Of a stretch of 20,072 nt of DNA, positions 9,883 through 16,681 are shown one piece after another. Position 1 is the stretch's first letter, and each line of letters opens with the position of its first letter. The DNA lies in the NCBI GenBank assembly GCA_948946035.1, contig CARBKU010000008.1, positions 1 to 20,072 on the forward strand, in the 5' to 3' direction. The notes under the pieces are model-generated. The model saw only the letters and a program-made list of their open reading frames with translations. It did no database searches and was not told the origin of the DNA. This DNA is from an uncultured Clostridia bacterium (GTDB lineage: Bacteria > Bacillota > Clostridia > TANB77 > CAG-508). Made by a program: the position numbers and the translations under genes.

Positions 9883-10656
9883 TTAAGCCCAATCAGGCAC
9901 TAAAATATTATCAATACAACTTATTTCTGTTTCTAAACTATAATTTTTACCATCAATAACATACGTTAATAAAAAATTTTTAAGTAAAAAATCTTGCTTT
10001 GTAATACACATTTTAAAATTTACATTACTGAAACCAACTTCTTCACTTTTTTCTAAATTTAAGAAATCTTGAATGCAATTATCTTTTATCCGTATATTGA
10101 TAATCAATTCATTATCTTCTTTTATAATTAGTTTTTTGTTATTCTGCAAATCAAAATAATCTTTATTCAAAGAATAGAGTTTATTTCCTAAATTCTCTGT
10201 AATGATAGTATTTAAAATGTTCTTATCCGAATCAAATTTTGACACATTTTGTTCACCACTATTTTCTCTACGCATACTCATTGTACCGTCATTCAAATAA
10301 TATTCATCACAAACATCATCAATAGTACTTTCATAATTCGGATAAGTTTCAATTAGTTTTAAATATCCTATTTCCTTATTGTCTCTTAAATCATAAGAAC
10401 AAACTTGCTCATAAATTGCCAGTGTCTTATCATTTTCTGCTATGGTAATATTTCTTTTAATACTTAAAGGTTGATTTTTAGTATATTCTTCAAAATTTTC
10501 TACTTTCACAATATTTAAGCTATTTTGGAATATTTCCAACCATTCGTCAGTGCTCTTAGGTCTCCATATTGTTAAACCTAAGACAAAAAATGTAATAAAA
10601 GCAAGCGCAATTATTGTTCCTGTTACACTCAATATTATTTTTTTCTTTTGATTCAT
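9883..10656 (-). CDS. Membrane-anchored extracytoplasmic protein of unknown function
   Basis: 257 residues. Lys-rich cytoplasmic start MNQKKK, one transmembrane segment at about residues 7-28, then an outward-facing domain of about 225 residues rich in Asn, Glu and Lys with no family motif that I recognise. The alternating beta pattern with charged turns (for example GYLKLIETYPNYES and LIINIRIKDN) is reminiscent of LolA/LppX-type lipoprotein folds, but this is a weak structural impression. There is no lipobox. AGAGGAG lies just before the ATG. Gaps of 15 nt on each side place it in the middle of the surface-protein operon, so it may help localise or assemble its two giant neighbours. Confidence 0.75.
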   Translation of the reverse strand: MNQKKKIILSVTGTIIALAFITFFVLGLTIWRPKSTDEWLEIFQNSLNIVKVENFEEYTKNQPLSIKRNITIAENDKTLAIYEQVCSYDLRDNKEIGYLKLIETYPNYESTIDDVCDEYYLNDGTMSMRRENSGEQNVSKFDSDKNILNTIITENLGNKLYSLNKDYFDLQNNKKLIIKEDNELIINIRIKDNCIQDFLNLEKSEEVGFSNVNFKMCITKQDFLLKNFLLTYVIDGKNYSLETEISCIDNILVPDWA

Positions 10657-10671
10657 ATACTCCTCTGTTAA

Positions 10672-13600
10672 TTAAATTAAAAATCCTTTCGCTTGTGACA
10701 GCAACTGCTTATATATGTTTTCTTGTATTATATTTTTATTAGTATCAATCAAAGAAGAGAAAATCTTTGTATTGTCGCAGTTATTTACATCTTCTTTATC
10801 AGAAACTATGTCAAAGCATACAGAATCTCCAATATTTAAATTATCTAGTATGAAAGTTAATTTCTTTTCTTCCAAAGCCTCAACCAAAATATCCTCACTC
10901 TTCAACAATTTTCCATTTATATAAATGTTAATAATACAATCCGCAACAAAATCGCTATCGTTAATTATTGTAATTATAAATTTCTGTTCACCATTTTCAA
11001 TTACAACTTCACCAATGAGCTTAATATCTACAAAAGCTGTTGAAAGCACATATTCTTTGCTTTTTCCACCTGCACTAATAGTAAAAACTTCATTCTCAGA
11101 AAATCTAGACACATTAAATTCTAGGTCAATATAGCCTATTTCACCTACGCCAATAACACTATCAATTGTATGTGTAATACCATAACCAGTGATAACTATA
11201 TCATCAAGAACGAAATCACCTGAATTATAAATTTTGAAAGTGAAAGTATTGTTGCTATTTATCACTGGTTTGTCAAAAATAAATACATCCATAACTTCAA
11301 AATCAGATTTAAACTCACGTGTAACAACACAAGTAACACAATTTTCATTCTCATCCATACCATTATAAGTCACTACTACTTGTCCATTATTATCTAAGCT
11401 TGCAGACCACTTAATGATAGATAGTTCTTCTTCTGTAATTTTAATGTCATAGTTCCATCTTTCAGTCACTTTGTTATAGGTTGCACAATAAATTTGAGAT
11501 TTATCATTACCTTGAAGCTTTTTATAAACAATAGTTGAGTCATTAAGAATTTTAAAATCTTCACCTATTCTTATAGAATCCAAATTTTTAAATGTCTCTA
11601 ATGTCAATAAATCTCTAGAAATAACAATTTGTTCACCATCAAAATAACTAAGCATACTACTACCATCGACATTAGTAAAATTAGTATTATTTAGTTTTTC
11701 TCCTGTAGCAATAATTCTTATATCTGCTTCATTAACAACTTTGATGTATCTGTTAGAATCTATTTCTAATCCATCAAATTCTGTAAATGCTAACATCAAT
11801 TCTTCGTTTTTATAAGCAGCTGTTGTAAATGAAAAATATTTGTTAGAATTATATTCACATTTAGGTTGTATCCAGTTTGCACCATCAAAAGTTATTGAAT
11901 ATAAATAATTTTCTCCAGTCATACCAAAGATATCATTATTGCTATTTTTTCTCCATATAATAGTCAATGGATCACTTGCTTTTTCTTTTAGCGCAAATTT
12001 TGGTGCAAAATCTCCAGTTGCATCATTAGTCAGTCTTTTAACACTTTCAAATTTATTGCTAGTTTTATTAAATTTTGCATAATAAATTTCGCTCGCTGAA
12101 CTAACAGCAATCAAATCATTTGAATCAATTTTATTAGACATCTTTTGCCATACAATATGTAAATCTTGTCCATCATAATACATTTCATGATAATAATCCG
12201 CTGTTCCATTATCTAAAATAGACTTTGTCTCACTCCAAACACCATTTTCTAATATTGCATATTTCAATACTGTACGATTCAAATCTGTCCTAGATAAGTC
12301 ATCTTCTATCCAAGTCAAGATTGATTTGCCTTCAATTGTAATAATTTGAGGTTTAGATTCTTGATATGAATTATAAAAAGCTATATTATTTAATCTTTTA
12401 TTATGACTATTCAAATAATTAGAACGTGACAACATATTTGCTGTTGCAGAATAGAAGTTACTATAATATTTACTAGCTTCTACAGCATTGTTGTTTTCAC
12501 TATTTTCTGTATTGTTACTATCCCCTTCATTATTGTTTTCACCATTATTAGGAGTATTTTCACTATTGCTATCTTCTTTATCACTATAATCTGGTTTAGT
12601 TACAGTTTGATCAAGAAGTGTCCATATTGCAGAATGTTCCCAATCCCAAACAAGAGCAGTAGCTTTTACCCCAATGCTAATATCTATTTTATGTCCCCAT
12701 TTAGAATTATCTAGAAAATCATATGCTCCAGGATACACTTCGCCAGCATATTCAAATTTCAAGAATCCTCCTACAGATAATATGTCACAAACTCCTATTC
12801 CCAATTCACCAGTAGCTGAAACTCCAAATTTTAGTTTTATGCTTTCCCAAAATCTTTCTAATGGAATAAAATCAAATTGTTTTTGATTTTTTTTATCTTC
12901 TTCATCATTATAATCTCTAATAAAATTTAAGTCAGCACCTATTTTTGCCTCAATATTAACTCCATAGTAACATGGAACAACATATGCTAAGAACATACCT
13001 TTCCAACTAAACCCAAATTTTCCACTTACAGAAATAGACAATTCCTCAGCAACATGACGTTTTACATTGTACTTAAAAATTCCAAAAATTTCTAACCCAA
13101 AAGAAATGGATTTTCCTGATTGATTAAATTTTGCTATATCGGATTGAGTAAAATGTTCTAGCAAGTTTAATCTTGATGTTAAATCATTAATGTTCCATTC
13201 GCCATTTTGCACTTTATTAAGATAATCCTTAACTTTATCATCACATTCTTTTTTTGTTGCTTTAACATCGTCAATTGTTTTTTGCAATTCCTCTTGATAT
13301 TGTTTCATTTTGGGTGCATTTTCTTTTTTCTTCCCACGCAAATTATGCATTCTGTTAATTGATTGTTTTCGTTGACTTTTTAATCTTTTAATTTCATCAC
13401 CATATTCTGCAGAATTTTGTTCTAATTCTTTTAGTTTTTCTTGATTATATTTTAATTTTGCTGTTTCTTCATTTATTGCATCATCTAAAGATTTCATTTT
13501 CTCGCAATTTTGATATATTTGTTCACTAAGCTCCTCCATCTTTTTTTCGTCGTCTTTCATTTTTTTTGTTTGAATATCCCAGTCAAATCCAATTCTAATT

Positions 13601-14667
13601 GTATAAGTTCCTTCACGAACATCATATTCAAAATTTAATGGTTTCAATATTTTAGATAAAGTATTTTTTCCTAATAACTCAGCCAACTTGCTGAAATCAA
13701 AGTTAAAGTTATCAAAAACACCTAAATCTTGATCTCCAGTATCAACATTGATACCAATATTACCTCTGGCGACTCTAACTTGCCTATTAATTTCTTCTTC
13801 ATCAAATTTTAATTCTTCTACTGATATAAAAGTATCAAGAATTTTAGATTCAATATCTTGATAAATTACTTGAACTGAAAGCTTATCTTCAGGATTTAAT
13901 TCATCAAACATAATACCATGAAATGTTGGCTCGTCAGAAAAATATCTGCTTTCACCATTAACTAAAATATGGTATTCATCAGCAATAACATTTGTATTAA
14001 TTGTTAATTCTGAATAATGCGTTGGCAACAAATCATTGTTAATTTGGCATTCTTGTGTCAAGACATTAAAATACTCTCCAGCATAGAATAACATTGCTGA
14101 ATATATTTCAATATCATCATTAGGTTGCTTTAGATAAACTACCTTTTCTTGTTCATCACCTTTAATAATTTCTATATATGGATTATATCCTTCCTTTTCA
14201 ACATACAACTCAACATAATCACGATATATTGGAGCTTTGATTTGACCTTTTGAATTAGTCCATCTTGGAACACCATCAATCCTAACCAACGCATTCTTTA
14301 TTGGCTCACTTTTCTTATAATTTCCTGCACTTTCAGTTCCTGTTGGTGTAGTTTTTATTGTAATAGTTTTAATAGTATCTTTACTTTGCTTAGAATAATC
14401 ACTTACTGTAGAATAAGAATAATTGTTTTTCATAGGATATTCTACATAACCACCTAAAGCTTCTGCTTCTTTTGCTAAAGATTTAAAAGCATTTTCATAA
14501 TAATCATCGTAATTATAAGGCACATAATTATCACTATTTAACTTTGCTATTGGTGTAGTTGATTTATCAATTATTTCAACAAAAGATACAATAAAACCAA
14601 ATATTGATGTAACTAACATGATCAATATTAGCATTGGTATCATAATATGTTTTTTTAAATTAGTCAT
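10672..14667 (-). CDS. Giant exported protein with coiled coil, propeller-like region and CARDB-like C-terminus
   Basis: 1331 residues from ATG at 14667. An in-frame TTG at 14679 would add MEGQ but would place the Shine-Dalgarno GGAGGG inside the gene, so ATG is preferred. Order: signal/anchor helix at about 8-32; carboxypeptidase-regulatory-like beta module at about 102-182 (ALVRIDGVPRWTNSKGQIKAP); a charged coiled coil at about 367-484; a beta-rich region with alternating FGLEIFG/FGFSWKG strands at about 512-690; an Asn/Glu/Ser linker at about 692-729; a region with WIEDD, IVWQK and IIWRK motifs spaced like beta-propeller blades at about 768-1120; and one or two CARDB-like beta modules (FTFKIYNSGDFVLDDI; FIITIINDSDFVADCI) at about 1125-1300. 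It is first in the surface operon, about 100 nt after agrD. The function is unknown. Confidence 0.87.
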   Translation of the reverse strand: MTNLKKHIMIPMLILIMLVTSIFGFIVSFVEIIDKSTTPIAKLNSDNYVPYNYDDYYENAFKSLAKEAEALGGYVEYPMKNNYSYSTVSDYSKQSKDTIKTITIKTTPTGTESAGNYKKSEPIKNALVRIDGVPRWTNSKGQIKAPIYRDYVELYVEKEGYNPYIEIIKGDEQEKVVYLKQPNDDIEIYSAMLFYAGEYFNVLTQECQINNDLLPTHYSELTINTNVIADEYHILVNGESRYFSDEPTFHGIMFDELNPEDKLSVQVIYQDIESKILDTFISVEELKFDEEEINRQVRVARGNIGINVDTGDQDLGVFDNFNFDFSKLAELLGKNTLSKILKPLNFEYDVREGTYTIRIGFDWDIQTKKMKDDEKKMEELSEQIYQNCEKMKSLDDAINEETAKLKYNQEKLKELEQNSAEYGDEIKRLKSQRKQSINRMHNLRGKKKENAPKMKQYQEELQKTIDDVKATKKECDDKVKDYLNKVQNGEWNINDLTSRLNLLEHFTQSDIAKFNQSGKSISFGLEIFGIFKYNVKRHVAEELSISVSGKFGFSWKGMFLAYVVPCYYGVNIEAKIGADLNFIRDYNDEEDKKNQKQFDFIPLERFWESIKLKFGVSATGELGIGVCDILSVGGFLKFEYAGEVYPGAYDFLDNSKWGHKIDISIGVKATALVWDWEHSAIWTLLDQTVTKPDYSDKEDSNSENTPNNGENNNEGDSNNTENSENNNAVEASKYYSNFYSATANMLSRSNYLNSHNKRLNNIAFYNSYQESKPQIITIEGKSILTWIEDDLSRTDLNRTVLKYAILENGVWSETKSILDNGTADYYHEMYYDGQDLHIVWQKMSNKIDSNDLIAVSSASEIYYAKFNKTSNKFESVKRLTNDATGDFAPKFALKEKASDPLTIIWRKNSNNDIFGMTGENYLYSITFDGANWIQPKCEYNSNKYFSFTTAAYKNEELMLAFTEFDGLEIDSNRYIKVVNEADIRIIATGEKLNNTNFTNVDGSSMLSYFDGEQIVISRDLLTLETFKNLDSIRIGEDFKILNDSTIVYKKLQGNDKSQIYCATYNKVTERWNYDIKITEEELSIIKWSASLDNNGQVVVTYNGMDENENCVTCVVTREFKSDFEVMDVFIFDKPVINSNNTFTFKIYNSGDFVLDDIVITGYGITHTIDSVIGVGEIGYIDLEFNVSRFSENEVFTISAGGKSKEYVLSTAFVDIKLIGEVVIENGEQKFIITIINDSDFVADCIINIYINGKLLKSEDILVEALEEKKLTFILDNLNIGDSVCFDIVSDKEDVNNCDNTKIFSSLIDTNKNIIQENIYKQLLSQAKGFLI
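13215..13565 (-). other. Long coiled-coil segment in the 1331-residue protein
   Basis: About 117 residues rich in Lys and Glu with heptad-like hydrophobic spacing (EKKMEELSEQIYQ, EKLKELEQ, EIKRLKSQRKQSINRM, YQEELQKTIDDV). It interrupts two beta-rich regions and probably forms an antiparallel hairpin or oligomerisation stalk outside the cell. Confidence 0.65.
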
Positions 14668-14708
14668 TTGTCCCTCCAAAACTTTTTAATTATCAATAAT
14701 GCACAATA

Positions 14709-14734
14709 GACTGAGCAAACTACTTTACCCAGTC
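14709..14734 (-). other. Hairpin between agrD and the surface-protein operon
   Basis: Two 11-nt arms (GACTGGGTAAA and TTTGCTCAGTC on the minus strand) pair fully with two G-U wobbles around a GTAG tetraloop. No U-tract follows on either strand, so it is not a canonical terminator. As an RNA structure it could be an mRNA processing or stability element, or a weak pause, between agrD and the giant genes. Confidence 0.55.
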
Positions 14735-14770
14735 ATAGTAATATTATTAAGTTTCATAATAATTTGCGTT

Positions 14771-14920
14771 TCATTTTATTTCTTTCTTCATACTATCTGG
14801 CACTTTTGGTTGATGTGACCACCATGCGCATGTTTGATTTGCTGAGAGCTCTCCAATTTTTCTCACCATTCTTGGAATCAATGCAATGTGTTTTCTTTGT
14901 GTTGAATTGTTTTGTTTCAT
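14771..14920 (-). CDS. agrD: AgrD-type cyclic lactone autoinducer precursor
   Basis: 49 residues starting at ATG 14920, with AAGGAG nine bases upstream. Longer frames would begin at a TTG that is the -35 box. The layout is that of clostridial AgrD: a basic, amphipathic N-terminal leader (about residues 8-25, HIALIPRMVRKIGELSAN), a central SANQTCAWWS with Cys31, and an acidic/proline C-terminal tail beginning HQPKVP, equivalent to the HQPEEP-type tail of Clostridium perfringens AgrD. By analogy AgrB would cut after Ser35 and close a thiolactone between Cys31 and Ser35, giving a five-membered CAWWS ring with a short tail set by later trimming. The gene is unusual in lying about 1.8 kb from agrB with a RiPP cassette between them. 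Its own promoter has an AgrA-like operator, implying autoinduction. Confidence 0.9.
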   Translation of the reverse strand: MKQNNSTQRKHIALIPRMVRKIGELSANQTCAWWSHQPKVPDSMKKEIK

Positions 14921-14951
14921 GATATCATTCTCCTTGGTTTTTGATAATTTT

Positions 14952-14980
14952 ATATTAAAATATAAAGTTTTAAAAATCAA
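14952..14980 (-). promoter_or_regulatory. agrD promoter
   Basis: On the minus strand: -35 TTGATT (14975-14980), 17-bp spacer, -10 TAATAT (14952-14957), giving a predicted transcript start near 14945 and a leader of about 25 nt to the agrD ATG. The boxes are not close to consensus at both ends, as expected for an activator-dependent promoter. Box assignment rests on its identical layout to the RiPP precursor promoter. Confidence 0.6.
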
Positions 14981-14989
14981 TAATTTTTT

Positions 14990-15019
14990 CTAAACGACTA
15001 TTTAATCAGCTCAAACAAC
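14990..15019 (-). promoter_or_regulatory. Putative AgrA (LytTR) operator upstream of agrD
   Basis: Two 9-bp direct repeats, GTTGTTTGA and GTCGTTTAG, 12 bp apart (21-bp period), ending 9 bp before the -35 box. Known AgrA sites are paired 9-bp repeats with 12-13 bp between them and a GTTN(A/G) core; both copies fit. A second site with the same geometry lies before the RiPP precursor. Binding by the AgrA encoded here is inferred. Confidence 0.7.
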
Positions 15020-15040
15020 TTATTTAGTAAAATATAAGAC

Positions 15041-15073
15041 AAAAAATAGAAGAGTTAAGACTAAACTCTTCTA
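15041..15073 (-). terminator. Rho-independent terminator after the radical SAM maturase
   Basis: On the minus strand a perfect 10-bp stem (TAGAAGAGTT / AACTCTTCTA) with a 7-nt loop is followed by TTTTTT at 15041-15046. It lies about 40 nt after the maturase stop codon, so the RiPP cassette is a closed unit and agrD needs its own promoter. Confidence 0.88.
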
Positions 15074-15113
15074 ATAATTATTGAAATAAATAACTACCTC
15101 TAATCTATACAGA

Positions 15114-16385
15114 TTATTTTATTCCAAGCTCGTTTTTTAAACATGCTATCAAATATTCAATCGTTATACAACAAGACTCTTCATGCTTTAATTGCTTTCT
15201 TTGGATTGGACATCCTCCTAAACATTTTGGAAACAATATACATTCCCTACAGTCAGGTTTAAAATCGTTATTTAAAAATTCCAAATATAGATCATTATAA
15301 TACAATCCATTAAAAACATCACCAATAATTTTATCCTCTTCTCCAATCAAATGCTCACATTTATACAGCTCTCCCTTAGGACCTATTACTGCATTTCGAT
15401 ATCGTAAAGCACCACAATAATTTTTTCTATATTTAGGAATATCTAAATGCCCATTACTAATTGTTTTAATCTCTTTTAAATCGAATTCAATTTTTTTTGT
15501 CAAAAATTCATTTAATGAAAAGCATTTATTATCCATACTATTTGAATAATCAACAACTTGGGCTATGTATGTTTTTAAATTGTTTTTATTCAAACAATTT
15601 TTCTTTAAATATTCAGCAATATTCTCAAGTTCATAATAATTGTCTTTTGTTGCATTTAGTCTAATTGATACAACAAAATACTTAGTTGCTACAAAAATAT
15701 TTTCTAAAAGTCTATAATATTGTTCTTTTGTAGCATGTTTCATATTACAATATGTTTCGCATTCTCCATCAATAGTTATTTGGATTTTTTTAATTCCACA
15801 TTCTTCAACAAGTATTTTGCATTTATCTTCTGTAAGTAATGTGCCATTAGTAATCATCGATGGAAAATATTCTATGTTTCTCTCTTTAAATTCATCTTTC
15901 AATAATTTTGACAGATTTTTAATTACATCAAAAGCAATTAATGGTTCTCCTCCAAACCAACTAATCTTGACCTTTTTCGTATCAGATGTAATAGTTGACA
16001 AAATATAATGAACAATTGATTTTCCCGTTTCCATATTCATTATATCATTACAGCTGCTATGTTCGAAACAATAAATACATTGTAAATTACATAATAAAGT
16101 TGGGGCGATAACAAAACTTAATTCTGAAGAATAATTTCCATATATATCCTTTTTGCTATTTAATAAAATTCTATTAAATTCATTCAACTGCTCTGGAACA
16201 ACAAATCCTTCAGAAACTAATTTTTCAAAGAACTCGATACCATTCTCATCAAATGGTATCGAATTAATGCTTTCATAAACTCTTTTTTCCAATTTAGCCA
16301 ATGCACCGCTATAAGTATTATATAAATAAATCGATTGTTCATTTTCATGTATGACTAAATTATAATGAGATGCAATATACTTCAT
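15114..16385 (-). CDS. Radical SAM/SPASM peptide maturase
   Basis: 423 residues. The N-terminal ~75 residues (LYNTYSGALAKLEK... LVSEGFVVPEQL) match the lead-in seen in SPASM peptide maturases and may bind the precursor. The radical SAM cluster motif C99-x3-C103-x2-C106 coordinates the 4Fe-4S cluster that cleaves S-adenosylmethionine; the GGEP motif is at 145-148. The C-terminal SPASM region has Cys324, 343, 379, 382, 388, 392, 405, 406 and 415, enough for two auxiliary clusters. It probably installs crosslinks (for example Cys thioethers) on the adjacent 45-residue Cys-rich peptide. Its ATG overlaps the peptide stop codon by one base (TAATG) and has no visible Shine-Dalgarno sequence, so translation is probably coupled. 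The exact bond formed cannot be read from the sequence. Confidence 0.92.
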   Translation of the reverse strand: MKYIASHYNLVIHENEQSIYLYNTYSGALAKLEKRVYESINSIPFDENGIEFFEKLVSEGFVVPEQLNEFNRILLNSKKDIYGNYSSELSFVIAPTLLCNLQCIYCFEHSSCNDIMNMETGKSIVHYILSTITSDTKKVKISWFGGEPLIAFDVIKNLSKLLKDEFKERNIEYFPSMITNGTLLTEDKCKILVEECGIKKIQITIDGECETYCNMKHATKEQYYRLLENIFVATKYFVVSIRLNATKDNYYELENIAEYLKKNCLNKNNLKTYIAQVVDYSNSMDNKCFSLNEFLTKKIEFDLKEIKTISNGHLDIPKYRKNYCGALRYRNAVIGPKGELYKCEHLIGEEDKIIGDVFNGLYYNDLYLEFLNNDFKPDCRECILFPKCLGGCPIQRKQLKHEESCCITIEYLIACLKNELGIK

Positions 16386-16522
16386 TAGTCATTTGAACAA
16401 TAGAAATATCCTATACAACTGCAATCTGGACCTGGATCAACATCGCAACTACAATAACCATCACAATCACAAGAGCAATCGAACATTTGTAAAAATTTAA
16501 ACCCTTTCATAATGATTTCCAT
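16385..16522 (-). CDS. Cysteine-rich RiPP precursor peptide
   Basis: 45 residues from ATG 16522, preceded by AGGAGGG at five bases; a longer reading to 16612 would start at a TTG inside the operator and is not credible. Residues 1-14 (MEIIMKGFKFLQMF) form a short, Cys-free leader. Residues 15-45 hold eight Cys (16, 18, 20, 24, 26, 34, 36, 42), mostly as CxC pairs with Ser and Asp between, plus PGP, and end CSND. Adjacency and coupling to a radical SAM/SPASM enzyme mark it as a substrate, probably a ranthipeptide-like or related Cys-rich RiPP (CLI_3235 or Clo7bot-type families are candidates; not confirmed). No dedicated protease or transporter is next to it, so export is an open question. An AgrA-like operator lies before its promoter. 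Confidence 0.85.
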   Translation of the reverse strand: MEIIMKGFKFLQMFDCSCDCDGYCSCDVDPGPDCSCIGYFYCSND

Positions 16523-16549
16523 GTTTTCCCTCCTAAGTTTTATATTTAC

Positions 16550-16578
16550 ATAATAAATTATTTGTCGACAAAAATCAA
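16550..16578 (-). promoter_or_regulatory. RiPP precursor promoter
   Basis: Minus strand: -35 TTGATT (16573-16578), 17-bp spacer, -10 TATTAT (16550-16555). The predicted start is near 16543, leaving a leader of about 20 nt that contains the AGGAGGG ribosome binding site. The -35 box and the distance to the upstream repeats are the same as at the agrD promoter. Confidence 0.65.
16561..16572. promoter_or_regulatory. Perfect palindrome inside the RiPP promoter spacer
   Basis: TTTGTCGACAAA is a perfect 12-bp palindrome lying wholly between the -35 and -10 boxes. A dimeric repressor bound here would block the polymerase, so it is a candidate operator that could oppose AgrA activation. The agrD promoter spacer lacks it. 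The binding protein is unknown. Confidence 0.45.
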
Positions 16579-16587
16579 TATGTTTTC

Positions 16588-16617
16588 CTAAACAGCATGC
16601 AAAACCTCCCAAACAAC
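16588..16617 (-). promoter_or_regulatory. Putative AgrA (LytTR) operator upstream of the RiPP precursor
   Basis: Direct repeats GTTGTTTGG and GCTGTTTAG separated by 12 bp, ending 9 bp before the TTGATT -35 box. Every spacing equals that at the agrD site, and the four half-sites share GYYGTTTRR. Assignment to the AgrA encoded here is inferred from co-location and geometry. Confidence 0.7.
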
Positions 16618-16637
16618 AATACTTCTGCTTAAATTAT

Positions 16638-16669
16638 AAAAAACAGAAGCATTGTTTCCAATCCTTCTG
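16638..16669 (-). terminator. Rho-independent terminator after agrB
   Basis: Minus strand: CAGAAGGATTG and CAATGCTTCTG form a stem of 6 bp, one G-G mismatch and 4 bp around a GAAA loop, followed by TTTTTT. It starts about a dozen bases after the agrB stop and should end the agrA-agrC-agrB transcript. Confidence 0.82.
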
Positions 16670-16681
16670 CATACATATGAT

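Noticed and set aside
14771..14980. 69-residue reading of agrD starting at 14980
   Set aside because: The starting TTG is part of the -35 box; the 49-codon version has AAGGAG at the right distance.
16575..16598. Seven-codon minigene ATG CTG TTT AGG AAA ACA TAT TGA with a GGGAGG six bases upstream
   Set aside because: The whole stretch lies upstream of the mapped -10 box and within the AgrA-like repeats; GGGAGG is part of the distal repeat and its spacer, so it would not be in the main transcript.
16385..16612. 75-residue reading of the Cys-rich peptide starting at 16612
   Set aside because: It begins at a TTG inside the operator, upstream of the promoter; the ATG at 16522 with AGGAGGG is far better.
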